This document shows, one piece after another, positions 1 through 5,367 of a stretch of 5,367 nt of DNA; position 1 is the first letter of the stretch; every line of letters begins with the position of its first letter. Origin of the DNA: an uncultured Collinsella sp. (GTDB lineage: Bacteria > Actinomycetota > Coriobacteriia > Coriobacteriales > Coriobacteriaceae). The notes under the pieces are model-generated. The model did no database searches. It was not told the origin of the DNA and worked only from the letters and a program-made list of their open reading frames with translations. The translations under genes and the position numbers were made by a program. The DNA lies in NCBI GenBank assembly GCA_900549335.1, contig UROJ01000111.1:1-5367 (forward strand), given 5' to 3'.

Positions 1-37
1 CGTGTTTTCGGTTCAATTCTCAGCCTCTCAAACAAAA

Positions 38-92
38 TCTCGATCTGTAACATCTAGACCCGATTTGGGCGGCTAGGTGTTACAGGTTGAGA
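38..92. repeat. Hairpin unit 1 of the array
   Basis: The left arm is 38-57 (TCTCGATCTGTAACATCTAG) and the right arm 73-92 (CTAGGTGTTACAGGTTGAGA). Read as + strand RNA, all 20 positions pair: 17 Watson-Crick and 3 G-U. The loop (58-72) can pair a further CCC (59-61) with GGG (67-69). It is the best paired of the four units. Confidence 0.9.
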
Positions 93-118
93 TATACCGG
101 TGGGTTGGGTCGCGTCTG

Positions 119-173
119 TCTCGACCTGTAACATCTGGGGCTCATTTTGCCGAGTTGTTGTTATAGATTGAGA
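119..173. repeat. Hairpin unit 2 of the array (most degenerate)
   Basis: The left arm is 119-138 and the right arm 154-173. It has 13 Watson-Crick pairs, 3 G-U and 4 mismatches. The right core reads TGTTATA instead of TGTTACA. The loop contains GGC (139-141) able to pair with GCC (149-151). Confidence 0.85.
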
Positions 174-198
174 TTTTCTAGCAGGCGGGTTTGGTTTG

Positions 199-253
199 CC
201 TCGATCTGTAACAGGTAGGGGTCAAAAGTGGGTCTAGATGTTACAGATTGAGA
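199..253. repeat. Hairpin unit 3 of the array
   Basis: The left arm is 199-218 and the right arm 234-253 (CTAGATGTTACAGATTGAGA). It has 16 Watson-Crick pairs, 1 G-U and 3 mismatches. The left arm has AGGTAG where units 1 and 4 have ATCTAG. Confidence 0.88.
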
Positions 254-278
254 TGTTTGATCGGACCGAATTTGTTCG

Positions 279-333
279 CCTCGATCTGTAACATCTAGGG
301 TCGTTTTTGGTCTGCAGGTGTTACAGATCGAGA
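279..333. repeat. Hairpin unit 4 of the array
   Basis: The left arm is 279-298 (CCTCGATCTGTAACATCTAG) and the right arm 314-333 (GCAGGTGTTACAGATCGAGA). It has 16 Watson-Crick pairs, 1 G-U and 3 mismatches. This is the only unit whose right arm reads GATCGAGA, so the outer stem is fully Watson-Crick there. Confidence 0.9.
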
Positions 334-393
334 CAAACCGACGGGCCGCCCCGCCCCATCCACCTACCGCTACCTGCTATCCGCCGATTTCCG

Positions 394-421
394 TTGTGCT
401 GCTGTACCCCCATGTCATATC
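394..421 (+). promoter_or_regulatory. Possible promoter of the reductase gene
   Basis: TTGTGC (394-399) and CATATC (416-421) are 16 nt apart, with a TG one base upstream of the second hexamer (extended -10 style). Transcription would start near 428 and leave a leader of roughly 50 nt. Both hexamers are imperfect, and the rest of 334-460 is C-rich with no better match. The array lies just upstream of this site, so it could act as a regulatory region for it. Confidence 0.25.
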
Positions 422-461
422 CTCTAGACAACTACGCGGCACCATCGCCGCCGCGCCTACA

Positions 462-469
462 AGAGAGGA
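462..469 (+). promoter_or_regulatory. Ribosome binding site that decides the reductase start
   Basis: AGAGAGGA sits 6 nt before the ATG at 476 but immediately abuts the in-frame ATG at 470. Normal Shine-Dalgarno spacing therefore favours 476, giving a protein beginning MTAPASK rather than MFMTAPASK. Confidence 0.7.
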
Positions 470-475
470 ATGTTC

Positions 476-2506
476 ATGACCGCACCTGCATCCAAGCTGC
501 TCCAGCCCATTATGGTTGGCCCCCTTGAGCTCAAGAACCGCATTATGTTCCCGCCGCTGACCACCGGCTACGAGGAGCGCGACGGTTCCATCGGCGAGCG
601 CAGCCTGGCCTTTTACGAGCGCCTGGCCCGTGGCGGCGTGAGCTACATCGTCATCGGCGACGTCGCTCCCGTTATGACCGCGAGCCCCACGCCCAAGCTG
701 GCGACCGACGCTCAGATCCCCACGTTTAAGGCGCTGGCCGACGCCGTTCACAAGTACGGCGCCAAGGTCGCGCTGCAGCTGTTCCACCCCGAGTACGACG
801 TGCCCGGTGTCGGCCGCATGGTCATGGGATCCATGGCCGCCGCCAAGGCCGCGCAGGAGGCCAAGGCCGCCGGCGACGAGGAGACCTTTGCCACCAAGAT
901 GGCTGAGTCCAACGAGATCCGCAAGCAGGCCTACGCCAAGCTGCACCACGACATGCAGCACTTTGTGAACGAGGCCACCGTGGAGCAACTCACCCAGATC
1001 AAGGAGGCTATCGCCGCCTCGGCCGCCCGCGCGCAGCAGGCCGGCATCGACGCCATCGAGGTCCACGGTGACCGCTTGGTGGGTTCGCTATGCTCGGCCA
1101 TCCTCAACAAGCGTACCGACGAGTACGGTGGCTCGTTCGAGAACCGCGTTCGCTACGCGCTGGAGGTCGTCGCCGCCATTAAGGAAGCCGCGCCGGGGCT
1201 GATGGTGGAGTACAAGCTCCCCGTGATCATGGAGAACCCCGACGGCACGCCGCGCGGCAAGGGCGGCCTGCAGCCCGACGAGGCCTGCGAGTTCGCCAAG
1301 CTGCTCGAGGGTGCGGGCATCGATATGATCCAGGTCGCACAGGCCAACCACACCGGCAACATGGGCGACACTATTCCGCCCATGGGCGCCATGCCCTACA
1401 ACTGGACGCTGCCGGTGGCCGAGCGCGTTAAGGCCCTGGTCTCCGTGCCGGTGGCAACTGTCGGCCGCGTGGTCTCGGTAGAGGCCGGCGAGAAGATTCT
1501 GGAGGACGGTTCGGCCGACATCATCGCCTATGGCCGCTCGCTCATGTGCGACCCCGACATTGCGCTGAAGGCTGCCACGGGTGAGCCCATCCGCGAGTGT
1601 CTCAACTGCAACAAGGGCTGCGTCGATGCGATTCAAAACCGCAAGTACATCTCGTGCGTGCTCAATGCCGAGAACGGTGACGAGGCGACCATCGCCATTA
1701 AGCCGGGCGAGGGCGACAAGAAGATCGCCGTGGTGGGCGGCGGTATTGCCGGCCTGGAGGCTGCGCGCGTGGCGGCCAAGCGCGGCTACGACGTGACCGT
1801 CTATGAGGCGAGCGATCATCTGGGCGGCCAGATTGTGCTGGCAGCCGCGCCTCCGCGCAAGGACGAGATCATGCGCTCGGTTGAGTACTACGAGAAGATT
1901 CTGCCTGGCCTGGGCGTGAAGGTCGAGCTCAACCATGCCGCTACGGCCGAGGATCTCAACGCCGCCGACGCCGCGATTGTGGCCGTGGGCGCGCACGACG
2001 TGGTCATCCCCGTTCCGGGTGCCGATTCGGAGAAGGTCGTCTCGAGCTGGGACGTGCTGGCCGGCAAGGTGGAGCTTACGGGCCGCGTCGCCGTCATTGG
2101 CGGTGGCCTGGTGGGCACCGAGACTGCCGAGTATCTGCTGCAACACGGCTGCGAGGTGGCGATCGTGGAGATGCTCGACAAGATTGCCGCAGGCGAGTCC
2201 GAGACCATTCTGCCGCTGATCATGAGCGACTTTGCCGCCCACAACGTGGAGCAGCACGTTAAGACCCGCCTGACCGCCATTACCGACGAGGGCGTGGAGG
2301 CCGTGCACACCACCGAGGACGGCGCCGAGGAGCCGGTGAAGATCGCCTGCGATTACGTGGTGATGGCCGTGGGCTCCAAGGCCAACGCGTTTGACCTGGA
2401 TGGCGTGACGGTGCCCGTGACCTGCGTAGGAGACTGCTCGGGCGAGCGCACCGCCGACATTGCGAACGCCATTCGCACGGCGTATCACGCGGCCAACGAG
2501 CTGTAG
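476..2506 (+). CDS. FMN/4Fe-4S/FAD-dependent NAD(P)H oxidoreductase (old yellow enzyme, 2,4-dienoyl-CoA reductase / enoate reductase type)
   Basis: This protein of about 676 residues has the architecture of FadH, BaiH/BaiCD-like and enoate reductases, which pass hydride from NAD(P)H through FAD and a 4Fe-4S cluster to FMN to reduce an activated C=C bond. It is probably cytoplasmic. Residues 5-355 form the FMN-binding TIM barrel, with LKNRIMFPPLTTG near the N-terminus and KRTDEYGGSFENR in the middle. Cys375, Cys378, Cys382 and Cys394 (CxxCxxxCx11C) match the cluster ligands. A dinucleotide-binding motif GGGIAG (420-425) marks the FAD domain, and a second (VIGGGLVG, near 540) the NAD(P)H domain. 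Relative to FadH, the helix after the QLFH segment carries about 30 extra Ala/Lys/Glu-rich residues (roughly 110-165). The active-site Tyr of FadH (SEGYL) appears replaced in HGDRLVG (197-203), while the catalytic His is kept as His292. The gene looks monocistronic: its own terminator follows and no partner gene is adjacent. The substrate (fatty enoyl, bile acid, cinnamate or flavonoid type) cannot be told from sequence. The in-frame ATG at 470 is the alternative start. Confidence 0.93.
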   Translation: MTAPASKLLQPIMVGPLELKNRIMFPPLTTGYEERDGSIGERSLAFYERLARGGVSYIVIGDVAPVMTASPTPKLATDAQIPTFKALADAVHKYGAKVALQLFHPEYDVPGVGRMVMGSMAAAKAAQEAKAAGDEETFATKMAESNEIRKQAYAKLHHDMQHFVNEATVEQLTQIKEAIAASAARAQQAGIDAIEVHGDRLVGSLCSAILNKRTDEYGGSFENRVRYALEVVAAIKEAAPGLMVEYKLPVIMENPDGTPRGKGGLQPDEACEFAKLLEGAGIDMIQVAQANHTGNMGDTIPPMGAMPYNWTLPVAERVKALVSVPVATVGRVVSVEAGEKILEDGSADIIAYGRSLMCDPDIALKAATGEPIRECLNCNKGCVDAIQNRKYISCVLNAENGDEATIAIKPGEGDKKIAVVGGGIAGLEAARVAAKRGYDVTVYEASDHLGGQIVLAAAPPRKDEIMRSVEYYEKILPGLGVKVELNHAATAEDLNAADAAIVAVGAHDVVIPVPGADSEKVVSSWDVLAGKVELTGRVAVIGGGLVGTETAEYLLQHGCEVAIVEMLDKIAAGESETILPLIMSDFAAHNVEQHVKTRLTAITDEGVEAVHTTEDGAEEPVKIACDYVVMAVGSKANAFDLDGVTVPVTCVGDCSGERTADIANAIRTAYHAANEL

Positions 2507-2522
2507 TTGAACATCGCGGCTA

Positions 2523-2552
2523 GGCGGGGCGGTAGCACGGATCCGCCTCGCC
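2523..2552 (+). other. GC-rich hairpin just after the reductase stop
   Basis: GGCGGGGCGG (2523-2532) pairs with CCGCCTCGCC (2543-2552) over 10 positions with one G-U, around a 10-nt loop. No T-run follows, so it is not an intrinsic terminator by itself. It may protect the 3' end of the message or simply reflect the GC-rich sequence. Confidence 0.5.
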
Positions 2553-2581
2553 CGGCTGTGTCCCGTCGGGTGTCAACCGGT

Positions 2582-2622
2582 GCGGGGCCTGCAAGCGCAG
2601 CAGGCCCCGCCCTTTTTGTTTT
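2582..2622 (+). terminator. Rho-independent terminator of the reductase gene
   Basis: GCGGGGCCTGC (2582-2592) and GCAGGCCCCGC (2600-2610) form a perfect 11-bp stem with a 7-nt loop. CC and then TTTTTGTTTT (2613-2622) follow. It lies about 75 bp after the stop and should end the message there. Confidence 0.92.
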
Positions 2623-2946
2623 GCTCCGGTGGATGGCAATGCGCGGTAATCATGAGGAGTAAGGACGTCTACCGCCTTGCCGATCACTCAAAATTATTGG
2701 GGGAGGGGTTAATAACTATATCTTCTATGCCAAAGGACATAAAGAGATGCCAATTTTGTTGACAAGCGAATGACGATTGGCTGCGAGTCAGCTACCAGCG
2801 TAAATAATCGATAAAGAAATGTCGTAAATTGGTGCCAAATGCCCAGATAACACCGCGTCTATTTTAATTAACTGCTTTGAGCAAACAGTAAAATGCTACT
2901 ATCTAACTTGCACGTAAGAAAGCAGATTAACGGTTAAGGCTAAGAA
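2623..2946. other. AT-rich intergenic stretch with no supported gene
   Basis: Apart from the promoter candidate at its right end I see no gene here. Base composition falls to about 40% GC (hand count over 2701-2940), clearly below the neighbouring genes. An ATG at 2652 opens a 36-codon frame ending at 2762, but it has no convincing ribosome binding site and no recognisable motif. A TTGACA at 2759-2764 lacks a -10 element at 16-18 nt. TTAATTAA (2864-2871) is a short palindrome. Confidence 0.6.
2877..2905 (+). promoter_or_regulatory. Probable promoter of the double-HTH gene
   Basis: TTGAGC (2877-2882) and TATCTA (2900-2905) are separated by 17 nt, in the most AT-rich part of the gap. Transcription would start near 2912, about 35 nt before the start codon. 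The matches are fair rather than strong. Confidence 0.45.
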
Positions 2947-3351
2947 GTGGCAGGTATGTCGGAAGCAACAAGGACTCGCACGCATGCGCCCGAGGTTAGG
3001 CAGCGCGCCGTCGAGATCCTCCAAGAGGGGGTCGGCCACCGCGCCCTCGCCGCAAAGCTTGGCATTCCCCAGGCCACGGCTCGTCAGTGGGCCCGCGCAT
3101 ATGCCGTGGGCGGTGTCGACGCCGTGCTCAACGCGGGCGCTCGTCATCACACCTATTCGTACGACGTTAAACTCGCCGTGGTTAAGGACCGTCTGGAAAA
3201 CGGTCTGACGGTTCGCGAGGCCATGATCAAGCATGGGATTCCCAGCGAGTCTTCGGTTAAGGCCTGGTGCCGCCAGTATCGCGAGAGCGGTGAATCTGCG
3301 CTGGTCGATAAGCCGCGCGGTCGCAAGCCGCGCGTTAAAAAAGCGAAATAG
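2947..3351 (+). CDS. Small protein with two helix-turn-helix repeats, related to IS3/IS150-type OrfA transposase proteins
   Basis: This basic protein of 134 residues is made of two related helix-turn-helix units. Repeat 1 spans about residues 18-61 and repeat 2 about 73-121. They align around 'AxKLGIPQATARQWARAY' and 'AMIKHGIPSESSVKAWCRQY', each with the conserved Trp of the recognition helix (Trp48, Trp107). A Lys/Arg-rich tail (122-134) could contact DNA. The arrangement matches the N-terminal half of InsJ (IS150 OrfA) and related HTH_29/HTH_Tnp proteins. The C-terminal coiled coil of OrfA is missing, and no DDE-containing OrfB or frameshift site follows. It is therefore either a transposase remnant or, since the frame is intact and has its own promoter and terminator, a domesticated DNA-binding protein. 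The GTG at 2947 has AAGG 7 nt upstream (2936-2939); the ATG at 2956 is a possible alternative with a weaker site. The target DNA is unknown. Confidence 0.85.
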   Translation: MAGMSEATRTRTHAPEVRQRAVEILQEGVGHRALAAKLGIPQATARQWARAYAVGGVDAVLNAGARHHTYSYDVKLAVVKDRLENGLTVREAMIKHGIPSESSVKAWCRQYRESGESALVDKPRGRKPRVKKAK

Positions 3352-3363
3352 CGAACGGGATGG

Positions 3364-3389
3364 TGCGCCCACAGGGGCGCATTTTTCTT
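3364..3389 (+). terminator. Rho-independent terminator of the double-HTH gene
   Basis: TGCGCCC (3364-3370) pairs perfectly with GGGCGCA (3375-3381) across a 4-nt loop, and TTTTTCTT follows. It starts 13 nt after the stop codon and separates the gene from the downstream membrane operon. Confidence 0.88.
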
Positions 3390-3622
3390 GCCGCGCCAAC
3401 TTTTCGGACCGCCGCGAGCCTATTGGGTCATCCTCCAGCGTGGTCAATAAACCGCGCGCGGCGGCCCGTCGCCCACCGCTGCGATAGGGGGAGCGTCGCC
3501 TCTCTGGTCCAAAGTGGACGTGCCCTTGCCCCGTACGCCTAAAACTCCCCAGTTGACCGAAAACCTGCCGCCGCTACTCCTCAATTGAGCTATAACGTTA
3601 AACAATTGCAGCGTTTTTGCAT
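3390..3622. other. Intergenic region upstream of the membrane-subunit gene
   Basis: No gene is supported here. The stretch must hold the promoter of the next gene, but I find no clear one. TTGACC (3553-3558) with TACTCC 16 nt later (3575-3580) is a weak candidate, and TATAAC (3591-3596) is -10-like without a -35. Two small symmetric elements are visible: GTCCA-AAG-TGGAC (3507-3519), and two copies of CAATTG (3582-3587 and 3603-3608) 21 bp apart. The plus frame that stays open over 3451-3591 has no ATG and is not called. Confidence 0.5.
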
Positions 3623-3629
3623 GGGGGAG
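3623..3629 (+). promoter_or_regulatory. Strong ribosome binding site of the membrane-subunit gene
   Basis: GGGGGAG lies 7 nt upstream of the ATG at 3637. The nearer ATG at 3632 is in another frame and meets TGA after two codons, so 3637 is the start. Confidence 0.85.
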
Positions 3630-3636
3630 TGATGGT

Positions 3637-5367
3637 ATGACGCTACTGTATTTCCTTACCCTGTTTCCGCTGGTACCGGCGCTGGGCATGCTGCTTACGC
3701 GTGGTGACCGAGCCCGCGATGCGGTGGGGCTCATAGGCGCCGGCATCATTATGGCGGTGACGGTTGTAGTCGCCGTCATGTTTTTTGGCGCGGGTCCGCA
3801 GAGCTTTGAGATTGCCCCCGGCACCTCGCATACGCTCTCGATCATCAGCTCCGCCATCGATGTTGTTCTGTGTGCCGTCATCCTGTACAACGCGTATAAA
3901 TATAGGAACGCGCTTACCGGTGTGCTCGGCGTAGTCCAGCTGGTGGGCTCCGTTGTCTTTGCAGCCATGACGCTGCCCGCGGCCGAAGCCGTCACGGCGA
4001 CGCCGCTCTACCTGGATTACATGAGCGTGATCATGGTCCTCGCCGTTGGCATTGTCGGCAGCCTTATCTGCGTGTATGCCTTGGGTTATATGAAGGACTT
4101 CCAGACCCACGACGAGCACGAGGCCGCGCTGCGTGGGCAAACCGCGCCCGACCGACGCCCGCAGTTCCTGGCGCTTATGTTCCTGTTCCTCTCGGCCATG
4201 TTCGTCATCGTGACGAGCGACAACCTTGAGTGGCTGTTCTGCGGCTGGGAAATCACCACCGTGTGCTCGTTCCTTATGATTGGCTACACGCGCACGCCCG
4301 AGGCCATCAAGAACGCCTTTACCCAGATCATCCTCAACATGCTGGGCGGTATCGCGTTTTTGGCGGGTCTTATGTTCCTGCACGTTAACGGCATGCCGCT
4401 GACCATCTCGGGCATGATCGAGCTTTCCGGCGCCGGAACCGCGCAGTCCGCGCTGCTGGTGATGCCGGTCATTCTGCTGTCGCTCGCCGCGCTCACCAAG
4501 GCCGCACAGATGCCGTTCCATACCTGGCTGCTGGGTGCCATGGTTGCCCCCACGCCCACGAGCGCCCTGCTGCACTCGTCAACCATGGTCAAAGCCGGCG
4601 TGTTCTTGATGGTCAAGTTGAGCCCACTCTATGCCATCTATCCTGTGACCGGCTTTATGGTCACGAGTGTGGGTGCCATCACGTTTTTGCTCGCTGCCCT
4701 CATGGCCATCTCACAGAGCAACGCCAAACGCGTCCTCGCATACTCCACTATTTCCAACTTGGGCCTCATTAGCGCCTGCCTGGGCGTCGGCGCGCCCGAG
4801 GCCGTATGGGCGGCCATCTTCCTGATCCTGTTCCACACGGTGGCCAAGTCGCTGCTGTTCCTGTGCGTGGGCACCGCCGAGCATCATATCGGCAGCCGCA
4901 ATATCGAGGACATGGACGGTATGTTCAGCCGCATGCCGCACCTGACGCGCCTGATGATGCTGGGCATCATGGGCATGTTTGTGGCGCCGTTTGGCATGCT
5001 CGTGTCCAAGTGGGGCGCCCTGGTGGCGTTTGCGCAGACCGGCAACGTGCTCATGATCATGGTGCTTGCCTTTGGCTCGGCCGCGACGTTCTTCTTCTGG
5101 GGCAAGTGGCTTGCCAAGCTTTCGGGCGTCGACCCCACGGCTCAAAACGTTGAGGTCAATGTTCATAAGACCGAATGGATGGCCCTCAACACCATCGCCG
5201 CGCTGCTGATTCTGTGCTGCGTGGCGTTCCCGGTTATCTCGAGCGGCCTGGTGTCGCCTTACTTGGCCATGGTGTTTGGCCGCGTGCCGTACGTTATCGG
5301 CAAGGACGCCATGTATCTGATGGTGGTTATCGTGGCGTTTATCGCCGTGGTACTGCTGACCTCATTC
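3637..5367 (+). CDS. Proton-translocating antiporter-like membrane subunit (NuoL/MrpA family, Ech/CooM hydrogenase type), 3' end outside the window
   Basis: The frame is open for 577 codons from the ATG to the window end with no stop, so the C-terminus is missing. The product is a strongly hydrophobic, multi-span membrane protein beginning MTLLYFLTLFPLVPALGM. It carries the conserved charged residues of the Proton_antipo_M family that move protons or Na+ in complex I and group 4 hydrogenases: Glu205 in the FCGWEITT segment, Lys288 (LTKAAQMPFHTW), Lys319 (TMVKAG), Lys364 (NAKRVLAYST), Lys404 (TVAKSLLF) and Lys458 (LVSKWG). The motifs 'QMPFHTWLLGAMVAPTPTSALLHSSTMVKAG' (split here only for description: HTWLLGAM, then APTPTSALLHSS, then TMVKAG) resemble EchA and CooM more than E. 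coli NuoL or HycC, by recollection rather than by a search. Its position after a terminator and a long gap suggests the first gene of an energy-converting hydrogenase or complex-I-like operon; the catalytic subunits would lie downstream and cannot be seen. HyfB or NuoL assignments remain possible. Confidence 0.92.
   Translation, partial: MTLLYFLTLFPLVPALGMLLTRGDRARDAVGLIGAGIIMAVTVVVAVMFFGAGPQSFEIAPGTSHTLSIISSAIDVVLCAVILYNAYKYRNALTGVLGVVQLVGSVVFAAMTLPAAEAVTATPLYLDYMSVIMVLAVGIVGSLICVYALGYMKDFQTHDEHEAALRGQTAPDRRPQFLALMFLFLSAMFVIVTSDNLEWLFCGWEITTVCSFLMIGYTRTPEAIKNAFTQIILNMLGGIAFLAGLMFLHVNGMPLTISGMIELSGAGTAQSALLVMPVILLSLAALTKAAQMPFHTWLLGAMVAPTPTSALLHSSTMVKAGVFLMVKLSPLYAIYPVTGFMVTSVGAITFLLAALMAISQSNAKRVLAYSTISNLGLISACLGVGAPEAVWAAIFLILFHTVAKSLLFLCVGTAEHHIGSRNIEDMDGMFSRMPHLTRLMMLGIMGMFVAPFGMLVSKWGALVAFAQTGNVLMIMVLAFGSAATFFFWGKWLAKLSGVDPTAQNVEVNVHKTEWMALNTIAALLILCCVAFPVISSGLVSPYLAMVFGRVPYVIGKDAMYLMVVIVAFIAVVLLTSF

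Larger units (their letters stand above)
38..333. repeat. Array of four inverted-repeat (hairpin) units with an 80-bp period
   Basis: Four units of the same design occur in tandem at 38-92, 119-173, 199-253 and 279-333. Each has a left arm close to CTCGATCTGTAACATCTAG, a 15-nt loop, and a right arm close to GGTGTTACAGATTGAGA that is its imperfect reverse complement. Spacers between units are 25-26 nt. Unit starts are 81, 80 and 80 bp apart, and the TGTAACA and TGTTACA cores alternate at 32 and 48-49 nt. Loops and spacers are much less alike than the arms. The array ends about 140 bp before the reductase start. It could be a REP/BIME-like element, a multi-site operator for a DNA-binding protein, or a structured RNA leader or terminator of an upstream gene. 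The sequence does not decide among these, and the upstream neighbour is outside the window. Confidence 0.93.

Noticed and set aside
38..333. CRISPR array
   Set aside because: The repeated 20-mers alternate in orientation, the intervening stretches alternate 15 and 25 nt, and the copies are imperfect. Real CRISPR arrays have direct, near-identical repeats with longer unique spacers.
377..1066. Minus-strand open frame of 229 codons
   Set aside because: It lies opposite the reductase gene and has the Gly/His/Leu-rich composition typical of antisense frames in GC-rich genes. It has no recognisable domain.
1088..2488. Minus-strand open frame of 466 codons
   Set aside because: It is long but fully antisense to the reductase, is rich in His, Ala and Leu without motifs, and is explained by the third-position GC bias of the real gene.
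2580..2762. 60-codon plus-strand frame
   Set aside because: It starts inside the terminator stem, has no ribosome binding site and shows no domain. The inner ATG at 2652 is no better supported.
2759..2764. Perfect TTGACA as a promoter -35
   Set aside because: No acceptable -10 hexamer is found 15-19 nt downstream, and it lies nearly 190 bp before the nearest gene.
2947..3351. Complete insertion sequence
   Set aside because: There is no transposase catalytic domain, no terminal inverted repeats and no target duplication that I can see around it.
3451..3591. ATG-less plus frame ending in a Pro/Leu-rich peptide before 3592
   Set aside because: It has no start codon with a ribosome binding site. 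A frame of this length is expected by chance in GC-rich sequence.
3643..4575. Minus-strand open frame of 310 codons
   Set aside because: It is opposite the membrane-subunit gene and consists of charged low-complexity sequence with no motif, so it is a shadow.

Overview
The window looks like chromosome from a high-GC, anaerobic gut actinobacterium of the Coriobacteriia, most likely Collinsella or a close relative. This is an inference from three things: GC-rich coding sequence, strong purine-rich ribosome binding sites, and the pairing of an Fe-S/FMN/FAD old-yellow-enzyme reductase with an energy-converting-hydrogenase type membrane subunit. No sequence search was run.

Layout, all genes on the + strand. 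Positions 38-333 hold four imperfect inverted repeats (20-nt arm, 15-nt loop, 20-nt arm) repeated every 80-81 bp; no coding region is seen there. A short leader follows. Then comes a complete gene of about 676 codons (476-2506) for a 2,4-dienoyl-CoA-reductase-like / enoate-reductase-like flavoprotein, closed by a strong intrinsic terminator (2582-2622). An AT-rich gap (about 2640-2946, near 40% GC by hand count over 2701-2940) carries a plausible promoter for a 134-codon protein with two consecutive helix-turn-helix repeats (2947-3351). That protein resembles the N-terminal half of an IS150/IS3-type OrfA transposase protein, but no OrfB partner follows; its own terminator (3364-3389) does. After a 230-bp gap, a gene with an excellent ribosome binding site (3637 onward) encodes a NuoL/MrpA-family proton-translocating membrane subunit most like EchA/CooM of group 4 [NiFe] hydrogenases. 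It stays open to the end of the window and is incomplete at its C-terminus.

How the parts may work together: the reductase is a self-contained unit that probably uses NAD(P)H to reduce an activated C=C bond of an unidentified substrate. The last gene is probably the first gene of a membrane hydrogenase or complex-I-like operon continuing beyond the window. Both fit redox disposal in an anaerobe, but terminators separate the three genes and nothing shows that they are co-regulated.

The least explained structure is the four-hairpin array at the left end, with a 32/48-nt alternation of TGTAACA and TGTTACA cores. No complete undescribed system can be demonstrated. The array, the divergent active site of the reductase and the solitary double-HTH protein are the best leads.
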